64,000 nt of DNA from JBBQUN01 sp963698395 (GTDB lineage: Bacteria; Actinomycetota; Acidimicrobiia; Acidimicrobiales; SZUA-35). The notes beneath the pieces are model-generated. The model did not search any database. It was not told the origin of the DNA and worked only from the letters and a program-made list of their open reading frames with translations. Below, one piece after another: positions 27,623 to 35,589 of the stretch. Position numbers and translations under genes: made by a program. Location: the NCBI GenBank assembly GCA_963698395.1, contig CAVOQQ010000008.1, forward strand, positions 248,001-312,000, read 5' to 3'. Position 1 is the first letter of the stretch. Each line of letters begins with the position of its first letter.

Positions 27623-27965
27623 ATGTGGTCTGTTGAGGTAGAACCCGAGGTCGAGGAGTGGCTCGATGGATTGGCTGTCAAGGAGTTCGCCTTGGTGCTT
27701 GCCCACCCTTGACCGTCTCGCCGAGCGTGGCAGCGGCCTGCGTATGCCGGCGTCGAGGTCACTCGGTGATGGCCTGTTCGAGTTGCGGTTCGACGTTGGT
27801 CGGGTTGCGCGACGTATCACGTACTACTTCGCGCCGGCTCGCCGGATCGTGTTGCTGACCGTGTTTCGCAAGCAACGACAGAACGAGCGAGCCGAGGTTC
27901 GGCGCGCTCGCCAAGCGATGGAGCGGTGCATCGCCGAAGGACACACCGCCGAGGAGAACCGATGA
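27623..27965 (+). pseudogene. higB: HigB-type toxin (phage Gp49-like family), one frameshift
   Basis: ATG at 27623 gives MWSVEVEPEVEEWLDGL, typical of Gp49/HigB-like mRNA interferases. The frame ends early at CACCCTTGA (27706-27714); removing one C restores HLDRLAERGSGLRMP, then GDGLFELRF, ITYYFAPARRIVLLTVFRK and the family's usual C-terminus, ending at 27965. Restored length is about 113 aa. The stop overlaps the antitoxin ATG. The C-run makes either a sequencing error or a real inactivation possible. Confidence 0.75.
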
Positions 27966-28306
27966 CCCGCAAGACGATCGATGCCATCAGAAGCAAGAAG
28001 CTCGAAGCCATGAGTGTGGATGAGCGCGTCGTATTCGACGAGACCTACGCTGCGGCCAGACTGGCCCTGGAGTTCGGAGAGAAGGTCCGAGATGCGCGCG
28101 AGGCGGCTGGGTTGAGCCAGCGGGACCTGGCGGCACGGATGTCGACGAGTCAGGCAGCGGTGGCGCGGCTCGAAGCGGGTGGTGTTGGTTCAACGCTCAC
28201 CACGTTGCAGAAGGTCGCCGATGCTCTTGGTATGGCCATCAGCGTGGATCTCGCTCCGACGAGCTCACGGCGTTCAGAACAGCCGGCCCCCAAGATATTC
28301 GACTGA
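27962..28306 (+). CDS. higA: HigA-type antitoxin (XRE family HTH)
   Basis: 114 aa. The HTH_3 domain occupies about 40-95 (FGEKVRDAREAAGLSQRDLA, STSQAAVARLEAGG, TLTTLQKVADALGM), preceded by an N-terminal segment likely to contact the toxin. ATG at 27962 overlaps the toxin stop by 4 bases. It is intact, unlike its toxin, and has a decayed paralogue at 37393-37700. Confidence 0.85.
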   Translation: MTRKTIDAIRSKKLEAMSVDERVVFDETYAAARLALEFGEKVRDAREAAGLSQRDLAARMSTSQAAVARLEAGGVGSTLTTLQKVADALGMAISVDLAPTSSRRSEQPAPKIFD

Positions 28307-28356
28307 CTCGCCCGAGAAGCGTCCCGTGGCCATCAGCCCAGAAGGTGGATCACCCG

Positions 28357-28362
28357 TATAAT
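28357..28362 (+). promoter_or_regulatory. Consensus -10 hexamer without a clear gene
   Basis: CCGTATAATCGG contains a perfect TATAAT, rare in this GC-rich sequence. No good -35 is present 17 bases upstream and no clear coding frame follows for 350 bases on the plus strand, so a short RNA or a small plus-strand gene could start here. Confidence 0.3.
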
Positions 28363-28542
28363 CGGCGTTGTGGGACGGTCTCCGTCGCCTCGGCCGTGAG
28401 CGGTAGGGGCTACTTGCTGTCTACGAGATCCAGCACCGTGAGACCTGCTGGTGCGGGCCGAGCCCGATCACCCTGCCGACCACCGAACGAGGCGGCCGCA
28501 GTTGGCCCTTCGAGGTTGAAATCGGCAGAACAAGGATGGTCG

Positions 28543-28713
28543 TCAGGCGGCTGGGGTGTCGGCGGCAGCCTGTTTCACCATGTCGTCGACAATGGCCCGG
28601 AGGTCGGGGTGGAGTGTGTCGAGATCAGTGACAGCGTTGTCCTGGATGCGTCGACGACGCTCATCCTCAGTGAGCTTCCGCCATTCGCTGGCGGGTATCC
28701 GGGTCGGCCTCAT
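28543..28713 (-). CDS. Small hypothetical protein of the element
   Basis: A 56-aa frame from ATG 28713: MRPTRIPASEWRKLTEDERR, then QDNAVTDLDTLHPDLRAIVDDMVKQ and an Ala-rich end. It is charged, helical and without Cys, like small antitoxins or regulators; no family recognised. Codon third positions are consistently G/C. The start overlaps by two bases an ATG on the opposite strand. Confidence 0.5.
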   Translation of the reverse strand: MRPTRIPASEWRKLTEDERRRRIQDNAVTDLDTLHPDLRAIVDDMVKQAAADTPAA

Positions 28714-28824
28714 GGATACCACCGTAGAACGGTTTCACCGCGACGACGAGATCATCGATCGGTTTCCCGAAGCCAAGAGCCGGACATCTGCTGCTCCCCA
28801 GGCTGTCCGCCATACGGTGTCGTT

Positions 28825-29106
28825 GTGCTTGTGTTCGCAGATCATGTGCTCGGCGACATCCGCCGATGGTGGATCGTCGAGGGCCAGCACCTCATCGATG
28901 GGCCGACGTTCTTCGAGGTGTTCGAGTTTGTCTGTGATGTCGGTGCGCAGGGCCAGGCTGCGTGGTCAGCGCTCGACGATGTTGGTTCCGGCTACCGCTC
29001 CTACCCGGTGTTCCACGGTGGTGTGCTGCCGGTAGTGATCCTGTTGGTCGAGCGAGGCGAGGATTTGATCGTGTGGGACATCCGGTTCCCTGTGAGCGAG
29101 CCGTAG
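28825..29106 (+). CDS. Uncertain hypothetical protein
   Basis: The best plus-strand frame in this stretch reads LVFADHVLGDIRRWWIVEGQ, then FFEVFEFVCDVGAQGQAAWS and ends VWDIRFPVSEP. GTG at 28825 is only a guess for the start; a frame from ATG 28712 (MDTTVERFHRDDEIIDRFPE) may be its N-terminus separated by an indel. The minus strand also has a protein-like frame (AHREPDVPHDQILASLDQQD, 28966-29157), so the coding strand is not settled. Confidence 0.3.
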   Translation: MLVFADHVLGDIRRWWIVEGQHLIDGPTFFEVFEFVCDVGAQGQAAWSALDDVGSGYRSYPVFHGGVLPVVILLVERGEDLIVWDIRFPVSEP

Positions 29107-29650
29107 CCGTTGCGAGATCTCCAGTTCTGCTTGGATCGCGACATCTCTGTGGAGCACGCGTCAGACGGTCGTCTACGCCCCCCGTGCCGGCGGTAGGTGG
29201 CAGGTTCGGAGCGGAGACCGGCGCGCGGTATGGGATGGCGGCACAGCGGTCTGACTACCGCCAGCGCCGGGGGTGTCGTGGTCTGGCGTGAAGCGGCCAG
29301 ATACCAAAACTGATCGACTCATTACGATCAGCATGCACTTCGTGGTTCAGGCCTTTTTCGTCATTGCGGTCCTCGCTTCCCTTCTTGCCGGTCTCTCGCT
29401 ACTGCACCCCTTGGTCCTTGTCTCGACCGCGCTCTTTCGTTTCAACGCGGTCGACGTCTGGAACTGCGCGGACCGTGCCCACCAGCCCGGACCACCGAGC
29501 TGGCCAGCAGGCGACCGCTTTCCTCGTCGGCACCGCCACCCGGCCCTTCAGGAACGATCCGTCGCCCGCTCGCGCGACGACCACCCGGTAATGCGAGGAT
29601 TCCGGAATCCCAGGGACTTGCGATGGAGCCGACAGCACTTTCTCGGCCGA
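29107..29650. other. 544-bp stretch without a convincing gene
   Basis: A plus-strand frame from ATG 29333 starts with one hydrophobic helix (VVQAFFVIAVLASLLAGLSL) but continues as Arg/Pro/His-rich sequence unlike a real protein. A minus-strand frame at 29399-29638 (RVVVARAGDGSFLKGRVAV) is equally weak. It may be eroded cargo. Confidence 0.4.
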
Positions 29651-29669
29651 CCCAGCACCAGATGCTGGG
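29651..29669 (-). terminator. Hairpin after the membrane protein gene
   Basis: CCCAGCA-CCAGA-TGCTGGG, a perfect 7-bp stem, lies 15 bases past the minus-strand stop at 29684. Confidence 0.5.
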
Positions 29670-29683
29670 CGAAACGCGAATTC

Positions 29684-30130
29684 TCAGGTGTTTGGAGCTC
29701 GGTCCAAACGCTTCTCGAGGAACCAGGCCGCTGCGGCGAGGATAACGAAGAGTCCGGCACCGAGATAGAACCCGTTTGAGCAGACGTCATCAGCGGTTCC
29801 TGGATCGGGGCACACCGCTGGCCCAGCGACCACCATCACGATCGTCCAGGCAACGAGAGCGCAAATGACTAGAACGATGCCCGCCTGTATCGATCGACCT
29901 CGGAGACTTGAAGTGATGAACCAGGTCGCAGTGGCTATGCCTGCAACGATACCGACGAGACCCTCGGCCGCTGGGATGCAGGCGTCGGTTGTGTTGTACC
30001 TGCAATCAATGATGGCGGTCTGAACAGTGAATGAGATGCCCACGAGCGGGGCGAGGATCATGACGGCGAGAACAGCCCACCAACTGGGGCCGTTCAGTTC
30101 CTTTCCCTCTGGTTCTGGCGTGCATTCCAC
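29684..30130 (-). CDS. Small four-helix membrane protein, element cargo
   Basis: 148 aa. Four hydrophobic helices are visible (about 17-36, 57-72, 83-103 and 119-138). The loop after helix 1 has DCRYNTTDACIP and the loop before helix 4 has VCPDPGTADDVCSN, so two outside loops carry two Cys each and may form disulfides. No family is recognised. It stands alone in the element. Confidence 0.65.
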   Translation of the reverse strand: MECTPEPEGKELNGPSWWAVLAVMILAPLVGISFTVQTAIIDCRYNTTDACIPAAEGLVGIVAGIATATWFITSSLRGRSIQAGIVLVICALVAWTIVMVVAGPAVCPDPGTADDVCSNGFYLGAGLFVILAAAAWFLEKRLDRAPNT

Positions 30131-30356
30131 GGATCAAAGGTAATGGGAAGTGAGCATGTCGACGGCTCACTCACACTCGGCGGTGAGCCCACGATCGGGC
30201 GGCGACCACCGTCACTATGCCGTTCGGGGACGTCCTCGTTGCATTGGCCGGGGATTGGTAGGGGTCGCTCCAAGGGTTCAGGGTTCCCGCGCCTCACTCC
30301 GATTCGCTATTGCGTAGGCGCGAGTATGGGACGGCCTCCTGCGCGATGATCGAGCA

Positions 30357-30662
30357 ATGCCCGGTCACAAGGTGGAAGCGACAATCGTCCTCGACCACAC
30401 CCCAGAGGAAAGGCCTCGATTTCCCCCGATCGCACCCGGCAACCGGAGCCTGCTCTACCAGTTCGCCTCGCTTGAGACGGCTGGCAGGGACGAAGGGTTC
30501 GGCGCCGTCGTTGAGCACGTTGAGCCAGCCAAGGCCGGCCACACCGTCCAGTTGTGGTTCTGGGCCGACCTCGCCGCCGTCTACGCAACCCCCGGCGTCC
30601 CGTTCAAGATCTGGTACGAAGGCGTCGCAGGTCACGGCTCAGTGCTACGAATAGTCGAGTGA
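30357..30662 (+). CDS. Hypothetical protein, possible EF-Tu-like beta-barrel
   Basis: 101 aa. It contains RPRFPPIAPGNRSLLYQF, then AKAGHTVQLWFWADLAAVY and a VPFKIWYEG segment, a beta-rich pattern reminiscent of the C-terminal barrel of elongation factor Tu in short stand-alone proteins. The match is weak. ATG start at 30357. It is part of the cargo of the integrative element. Confidence 0.5.
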   Translation: MPGHKVEATIVLDHTPEERPRFPPIAPGNRSLLYQFASLETAGRDEGFGAVVEHVEPAKAGHTVQLWFWADLAAVYATPGVPFKIWYEGVAGHGSVLRIVE

Positions 30663-30920
30663 TATCAGGTGCCGCCTCGTGCCGCAGCGCTGCGAGCGCT
30701 CAGGACCGATGACCGAGCCAGATGTCCGCTCGCCACCAGTACAGGACGGCCACTACCCGCTGTTATACGGGTGATCGGTGGCGAGGTGGTGCATGACGGC
30801 CTCGAGCGTTCCGGGCACCGCTCATCTTGCTCGGGTTCGTTCACGAGTTCGAGGCGACTCGACGAAACATCAACCCGGGCTGTCGGAGCCCGGAAGCTCA
30901 TGCCGGACTACCCTTGGGGC

Positions 30921-31106
30921 ATGCAGGTCGAGACGTTGGAGCAGATCGCCGAACGATTGGGTTGGAGCGCAGAACGTTTGGCTGATGCCCGTGCTCGTGC
31001 CGGAGAGTCCCGCCCGTCCAACATTGGCGACAGCGACCGTGCACGCGCCGGTGCCCTCTCAGAATCGATCGGTCGGACGCGTCAAGCGCTCGACGAAGCT
31101 TCCTGA
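30921..31106 (+). CDS. Small hypothetical protein, element cargo
   Basis: 61 aa from ATG 30921 (MQVETLEQIAERLGWSAERL), helical and charged, with a start like an HTH. ATG at 30900 would add seven residues. The next gene starts four bases after the stop, so the two are probably one operon, perhaps a two-gene module with this as the smaller, regulator-like member. Confidence 0.45.
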   Translation: MQVETLEQIAERLGWSAERLADARARAGESRPSNIGDSDRARAGALSESIGRTRQALDEAS

Positions 31107-31110
31107 CGAG

Positions 31111-31410
31111 GTGACCGCGCCGAATTGGCGGGGGCTGAGCGTCGTTCTCAACGACCGGGCCGCGATCTACGCCGAAGAGTTCCCTGCGGTGCTCGCAGCT
31201 GCTGGTCCTGCGCTGGTCCAGTTCTTCACACACGAAGAGGCACAAAGCTTGCTGTTCACGTTCGCTGGTGCGTGGCCGGTACTTGGACGAGATGCTGACG
31301 ATCCATCGACTCGGTTCGCATTCGTTACGATCGGCGACTTGGTCTGCCGGTTTCGGGGCATCGAGCTTGCGCCTGGAGCCATCGTCGTCGACGACGTGAT
31401 GAGCCTCTGA
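31111..31410 (+). CDS. Hypothetical protein, element cargo
   Basis: 99 aa from GTG 31111: VTAPNWRGLSVVLNDRAAIY, then PALVQFFTHEEAQSLLFTFA and FAFVTIGDLVCRFRGIEL. Mixed alpha/beta composition, no membrane helix and no family recognised. It follows the 61-aa gene at a four-base gap and faces the integrase gene. Confidence 0.45.
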   Translation: MTAPNWRGLSVVLNDRAAIYAEEFPAVLAAAGPALVQFFTHEEAQSLLFTFAGAWPVLGRDADDPSTRFAFVTIGDLVCRFRGIELAPGAIVVDDVMSL

Positions 31411-31566
31411 TTCCAGTCGTGTCGGCGCTGCTGCTCACCTCGACCCATCCCATAACGCGCGGTCGATATCCAAATGTGCCATGCCCCACTGGTGCCGGTA
31501 GGTGACGCTTTGATTTTCCGGCGTCGGATGCCCATCTGGGTCGCTCATCATCCGCACCGCTAGCCC

Positions 31567-32730
31567 TCAAGCGAGCGCGTCGCCCATCGCAACGGCGTCG
31601 TCAATCGTCGGCGACACAACGTGTCGATAGACCAAAGCCGTCATGCGGGTGCCGTCGTGGCCGAGCACGTCCGCGATTCGTTCCAGTGGCACGCCAGCGG
31701 CGGAGAGAATGGAGGCGGTCGTGTGCCGGAGTTCGTGCGGATGCCAGTGGCCGAGACCGGCTGCCTGAGTCAGCCCGCGAAAGACTCGACGAAGGTTGTT
31801 CGGATCGATCGGTCGTCCCGTCGACGTGGTGAACACGAGCTCATCGACGTTGGACCAGAGCTCGCCAAGACTCTCAGCGTCACGTTCCTGGCTCGAGCGA
31901 TGGGCGTGAAGCGCGTCGATCACCGACGGGTGTGCCTTCAGGCTCCGGCGGGAGCGGGAGGTCTTGAGCGCATCGGTCACGCGGAGTGCGCCCTGTTCGA
32001 GCTTGAGAGAACGCCGTACGTGAATGAGGCCTTCGTCGAAATCGACGTCGTCCCAGGTGAGCCCCGTCGCCTCACCTGGGCGGAGGCCTGTCATCAGCAT
32101 GAGTCGCCATAGGGCGTGCAGGTGGTGGTTGGCGGTCGACTCCAGCAGGAGGTTCGCCTGCTCGACCGTGAGTGAGCGGCCGGGTGCGCTGCGTCGAGCT
32201 GTCGTCGGAAGCTCGACCACTCGAGCGACGTTCCGCGAGACGAGCTGACGGCGTTCCCCGTAGTCAAGCGCTTTGCCCAGCACGCTTCGAAGCTTGATGA
32301 GGCTGGCGCGAGAGATCGGCCGTCCCTGGCTCTTCCGGCCGCTTTCGGCGAGCAGGGCGAACGCCTTCTCGACACCCTCCGGCGTGAGTCGATCGGCCCG
32401 CGTTGAGCCGATCGATTCGGTCAGGACCTCGACGCACCACTGGTAGACCTCGATGGTGCGCGGCGACAGGTCGCGGGCTGGCAATGCGTTTCGTTCCCAC
32501 TGAGACAGGAGTTGGGCGACGGTCAGATTGCCGTGGCCCGGAGTGTTGCCGGCGGCGACGTCTGCTTGCATCTCGCGGAGAATTCGTTTCGCCTTTGCTT
32601 CGGTCGGGGCGATGCGGCGCTTCTTCTTGCCATCGACGTAGATCTGTGCGATCCAGCGGCCGTCGGAGCGTCCAGTGCGAGCACCTTCTTGCGAGACCGA
32701 CCCTTCGCCATTGCCTCTCGACTTGCTCAC
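31567..32730 (-). CDS. int: Tyrosine recombinase / phage-type integrase
   Basis: 387 aa from GTG 32730, which has GAAGGA at the right spacing; TTG at 32742 is the alternative. An AP2-like arm-binding domain opens the protein (RWIAQIYVDGKKKRR), then a core-binding domain (LTVAQLLSQWERN) and the catalytic domain with Arg in GLRPGEATGL, HELRHT, LGHDG and the nucleophile Tyr in LVYRHVV. It lies between the cargo and attR and should act on the tRNA-Ala att core and the repeats at 25974 and 32744. A decayed paralogue is at 36295-37171. Confidence 0.95.
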   Translation of the reverse strand: MSKSRGNGEGSVSQEGARTGRSDGRWIAQIYVDGKKKRRIAPTEAKAKRILREMQADVAAGNTPGHGNLTVAQLLSQWERNALPARDLSPRTIEVYQWCVEVLTESIGSTRADRLTPEGVEKAFALLAESGRKSQGRPISRASLIKLRSVLGKALDYGERRQLVSRNVARVVELPTTARRSAPGRSLTVEQANLLLESTANHHLHALWRLMLMTGLRPGEATGLTWDDVDFDEGLIHVRRSLKLEQGALRVTDALKTSRSRRSLKAHPSVIDALHAHRSSQERDAESLGELWSNVDELVFTTSTGRPIDPNNLRRVFRGLTQAAGLGHWHPHELRHTTASILSAAGVPLERIADVLGHDGTRMTALVYRHVVSPTIDDAVAMGDALA

Positions 32731-32743
32731 GGTTTCCTTCAAA

Positions 32744-32765
32744 GTGGGTTACGGGGTGGGTTACG
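32744..32765 (+). repeat. Right arm-type direct repeat pair of the element
   Basis: Two copies of GTGGGTTACG separated by GG, just upstream of the integrase start. It matches 21 of 22 positions at 25974-25995. Confidence 0.65.
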
Positions 32766-32867
32766 AGGAGGCTACATCGAGAAACGGTTGGCGACAGAAG
32801 GATCGAGAAAGTCCTGTTGAGACGTGCGTTGAGGGACATTTGCGGACCTCTGCGAACCTCGAAATCA

Positions 32868-32914
32868 TCCATGGCATGGAAGAGGTCAGGAGTTCAATTC
32901 TCCTTAGCTCCACA
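32868..32914 (+). repeat. attR: second copy of the 47-bp tRNA-Ala core
   Basis: Exact copy of 25869-25915, followed by a similar hairpin terminator (AGGCCAGGTC / GACCTGGCCT, 32920-32942). The acceptor 5' half of the tRNA is absent, so it is not a tRNA gene. Confidence 0.92.
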
Positions 32915-33152
32915 ACGAAAGGCCAGGTCATCGACCTGGCCTCTTTCGTTTTCCGAGTGATGTCATGGCTTCGCCCATCGAGTCGTCCCGGGCTCGAGCG
33001 GCACCCCGGGAGCGACCTTCCATTCGGCCGACTCGGATAGACGCCAGCCGTGGGATGCACAATGGGGGAGTCGGACGGTCTTCGCCGGTTGCCGGCGTCG
33101 TCCGACACGGTGGCTTCGAACGGCAATGGCCTTCACGAAGTGCTTGTACCAC

Positions 33153-33198
33153 TTGACAAGGACAAGCGCTTGTCTCATAGTCATGGGACAAGCGCTTC
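33153..33198 (+). promoter_or_regulatory. Promoter and operator array of the membrane/GntR operon
   Basis: TTGACA (33153-33158) and CATAGT (33176-33181) have 17-base spacing. A perfect 14-bp palindrome GACAAGCGCTTGTC (33161-33174) lies between them and a partial copy GACAAGCGCTTC follows at 33187-33198. CTTGT and CTTGACAAG sites lie just upstream. The GntR protein of the same operon is the likely binder. Confidence 0.65.
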
Positions 33199-33231
33199 GA
33201 TGAGCGGAGCGAAGGCAGACGGAGCACCAAG

Positions 33232-33975
33232 GTGACAGCACTTGTGGAATCACGTCCCGAAGATCGGGATCTCGAGGAGCGGCTGGACGAGCTCATTCCT
33301 CCCTCGGCCGGGCCCATCAAGACCTTGGTGGCCAGCGCCGCAGTTGTCGGTGTGGCCATCGCTTCCACCGTCCTCATCATGGGCGGCTACGTCTATCCCC
33401 GACCCACGTTCGGTAGCTCGTTCAGTTCTTGGTCCTTTCTGGAGGTCGACCCAGCTCGCAATGCCGTGTCGGCCACGGTGATGATGCCCAACAACAGCAG
33501 TCGCTCAGTTCGTATCACCGACATCGCCTTCGATGGCCCGGGAGCCGACGTGGTCGATGTCGGCGTGGTCCTCGATCCGCCCTACGAGACGCAAGCCTCC
33601 GCCGCTGACGTTGTCGTTGAAGCCGACGTTGAATCGTCGGTCGGAACTCCAGTGCTGACTCGAGATCAGGCGGCTGAGCCCCTGCCGTTCGTCGTGCCTG
33701 CCGGCCGCACCGCGACGATCGTGGTGTGGTTCCGCCCGACCGACTGCATCGACCAGCCAGGTCCTTGGGGCCTCGTCGATGCCACGGTCGATTTCGGCGA
33801 TGGCGCCTTTCCTCCGTTCTCGAAAACGGTGAGCCTCCACGAAGACCCGGTGGCGTTCATCGACCCAGATGCCAACGCGGACAGCGGAGGCGAATCAATG
33901 ATGATGCAAGGCATGGATGGCTCGATGCGTGAGATCAGCGGTCCACTCGCCGGTGCCTGTGAGGCCCTCCGATGA
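33232..33975 (+). CDS. Membrane-anchored protein of unknown function
   Basis: 247 aa. One membrane helix (about 30-52, KTLVASAAVVGVAIASTVLI) and a large outer beta-rich domain (WSFLEVDPARNAVSATVMM, ITDIAFDGPGADVVD, AGRTATIVVWFRPTDC). The last 40 residues contain ESMMMQGMDGSM. The outer part looks immunoglobulin-like. GTG at 33232 has GGAG seven bases upstream. It is the first gene of a three-gene operon. Confidence 0.7.
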   Translation: MTALVESRPEDRDLEERLDELIPPSAGPIKTLVASAAVVGVAIASTVLIMGGYVYPRPTFGSSFSSWSFLEVDPARNAVSATVMMPNNSSRSVRITDIAFDGPGADVVDVGVVLDPPYETQASAADVVVEADVESSVGTPVLTRDQAAEPLPFVVPAGRTATIVVWFRPTDCIDQPGPWGLVDATVDFGDGAFPPFSKTVSLHEDPVAFIDPDANADSGGESMMMQGMDGSMREISGPLAGACEALR

Positions 33976-34859
33976 TGAAGCGGATCATTGATGCCGCCGC
34001 CCGCCGACGCTGGCCGCTCACCATCTTGGCCTTCATCACGATCCTCGGACCGCTCGTCTACGTTCGACCCGACGGCGAGGGAACGAACATCGCCGCAGTC
34101 GTGCTCGTGCTTGCTGCGATCGCGCTGATCTTCTTGTTGGCCGTCAATTTGTCGGGTCGAGATCCTGATGCCGATGCTCGAGCTCTCGATGTCGCCCCGG
34201 ATCCGCTGTCTGCTGCGTTGTTCGCCCGTTGGATGCGACGTTCGAAGCACTTTCGTTTCGTCGGCGGTCTGTGCGGCGCAATTCTTGGACTTGCCTTCGC
34301 TGACGGGAGTCTCGCTCCACTAGTTGTGGGTCTTCTCGCCGGCGTCGCGTTTGGCGGCGCCGCAGCCGAAGTCCACTCGTTTCGAGGGCGACCGAGGTCC
34401 GCCCGCAGCGCCGACATCACGGCGCGGCACATGGGCGACTACGTGACACCGACCGACACGTTCGCTCTGGCAGTGATCGCGGCCGCTGCGATGTGCCTGA
34501 TGGTCGTGGCAGTGACGACTGGCGCTGGTCGATGGGGATTGTTCTGGTCCGCAATGGCGGCGCTGGTCGCCGTTGCGGCAGCGACCGCCATGCGGTGGGC
34601 GGTCGTGGTTCGCCGCCGCCCAGCCCTCTCGGACGATCTTCGGCGTGCTGATGATGTGATGCGACGCCTCGCCGCGACTCAGGGCTTCACCCGACCAGCG
34701 ATCGCGTTCGCGCTGGTCATGCTGAGCCAAGGGCTGGCGACGTTCGGCAACTCGACCACGCTCACCGTTGCCGTACTCGTCCTCTGGATGCTCGCTATCG
34801 CCTGGTATGTGGCGAGCCGGCAAAGCCGGGCCAACCTCCGAGCGCTGATCGGCTCATGA
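33972..34859 (+). CDS. Polytopic membrane protein of unknown function
   Basis: 295 aa, overlapping the upstream stop by 4 bases. Helices are visible at about 15-31, 38-58, two near 95-125, then near 160-180, 190-210 and two near the C-terminus. A conserved-looking cytoplasmic loop lies between (HSFRGRPRSARSADITARH). It has no ATPase or transport signature. YtrA-type regulators often accompany such envelope proteins or ABC exporters; no ABC ATPase is encoded here. Confidence 0.7.
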   Translation: MMKRIIDAAARRRWPLTILAFITILGPLVYVRPDGEGTNIAAVVLVLAAIALIFLLAVNLSGRDPDADARALDVAPDPLSAALFARWMRRSKHFRFVGGLCGAILGLAFADGSLAPLVVGLLAGVAFGGAAAEVHSFRGRPRSARSADITARHMGDYVTPTDTFALAVIAAAAMCLMVVAVTTGAGRWGLFWSAMAALVAVAAATAMRWAVVVRRRPALSDDLRRADDVMRRLAATQGFTRPAIAFALVMLSQGLATFGNSTTLTVAVLVLWMLAIAWYVASRQSRANLRALIGS

Positions 34860-35235
34860 AGCTCCGAGTCGATTCGACATTGGCGCTTCCGGTGTACGAA
34901 CAGATCCGGGAACAGGTCGTGCGCATGGTGCTCGCCGGCACGATCGAACCCGGCACTCGGCTCCCGACGATCCGACAATTGGCGAACGATCTCCAGTTGG
35001 CCAAGGGCACCGTCGCCAAGGCCTACACGTTACTCGAGGAAGCCAAGATTCTCGAAACGCGTGGGCATCGAGGATCGTTCATCCTGACCCCCCCAAGGAG
35101 CGTCCAGTCGAAGAACTCGACCTTGGCACCGCACTGGCCGACTCCGCAGAGATGTATGTGATCGCAGCCAAACAGCTCGGCGTCGATCTCGATTCCGCCG
35201 TATCCGAACTCCGCCGAATGTGGGATCGCCTCTGA
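34856..35235 (+). pseudogene. GntR family regulator (YtrA-type), frameshift at a run of seven C
   Basis: ATG at 34856 overlaps the upstream stop. The winged HTH is intact: ALPVYEQIREQVVRMVLAGT, then GTRLPTIRQLANDLQLAKGT and KILETRGHRGSF. After ILT the sequence has ACCCCCCCAAGG; read as is, it ends at 35161, but removing one C gives PKERPVEELDLGTALADSAE and RRMWDRL, the short helical tail of YtrA-type proteins, ending at 35235 (about 126 aa). The DNA-binding domain would be made either way. Confidence 0.8.
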
Positions 35236-35557
35236 ACCTCACCCAACGGTCATGCAGCGAACCGAACCAGGTGACGGCACCACCACAAGGCACGCTTGGC
35301 CTCCTCCACTTCGCTCGAGAATGCGCAGACGTGCCCAAACACGTGAGGAGAGTGCGTCCCCAAACACCGACTGACAATGGTCGCAAGACCGTCCCGTACC
35401 GCGGATTGGGGCCGCACCCTTCTTTCGTTGCACGGCAGTCGAAGGCGCACGTAGCCAGCGCTGGCGGTGGTTTCCGATCGACAAGCCGCATACATCGGGC
35501 GGAGCCGGGCGGTCTGGGTGTGGTTCGCTCGGCCACCCCGTGGTCATCTCGGTTGGG
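35236..35557. other. 322-bp stretch without a recognised gene
   Basis: Only short frames with no protein-like features are seen between the GntR gene and the VapBC-type promoter. It ends in the promoter and operator at 35558-35589. Confidence 0.5.
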
Positions 35558-35589
35558 TTGACGATCAGATCGACATCAGATAATCTGAT
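35558..35589 (+). promoter_or_regulatory. Promoter and palindromic operator of the VapBC-type module
   Basis: TTGACG (35558-35563) and TAATCT (35581-35586) are 17 bases apart. The -10 lies in a perfect palindrome ATCAGAT-A-ATCTGAT (35575-35589), and a further GATCAGAT half-site lies at 35563-35570. The GTG start is 6 bases after the -10, so the mRNA is probably leaderless and the antitoxin complex can block RNA polymerase directly. Confidence 0.75.

Larger units (their letters stand above)
25869..32914. mobile_element. 7-kb integrative element in tRNA-Ala
   Basis: Bounded by 47-bp direct repeats of the tRNA-Ala 3' end, with a tyrosine integrase next to the right repeat, a small HTH excisionase-like gene next to the left repeat, and matching arm-type repeats just inside both ends. 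Cargo includes a HigBA-type module, a small membrane protein and several unknown small genes. No replication initiator or conjugation gene was recognised, so it is probably mobilised by other elements or static. A decayed relative lies at 36.3-37.7 kb. Confidence 0.88.

Noticed and set aside
29273..29779. 168-aa plus-strand frame
   Set aside because: One hydrophobic stretch followed by Arg/Pro/His-rich sequence and overlap with the better-supported membrane gene on the minus strand.
32868..32942. Second tRNA-Ala gene
   Set aside because: Only the 3' half is present; acceptor 5' strand and D arm are missing. It is the attR copy.
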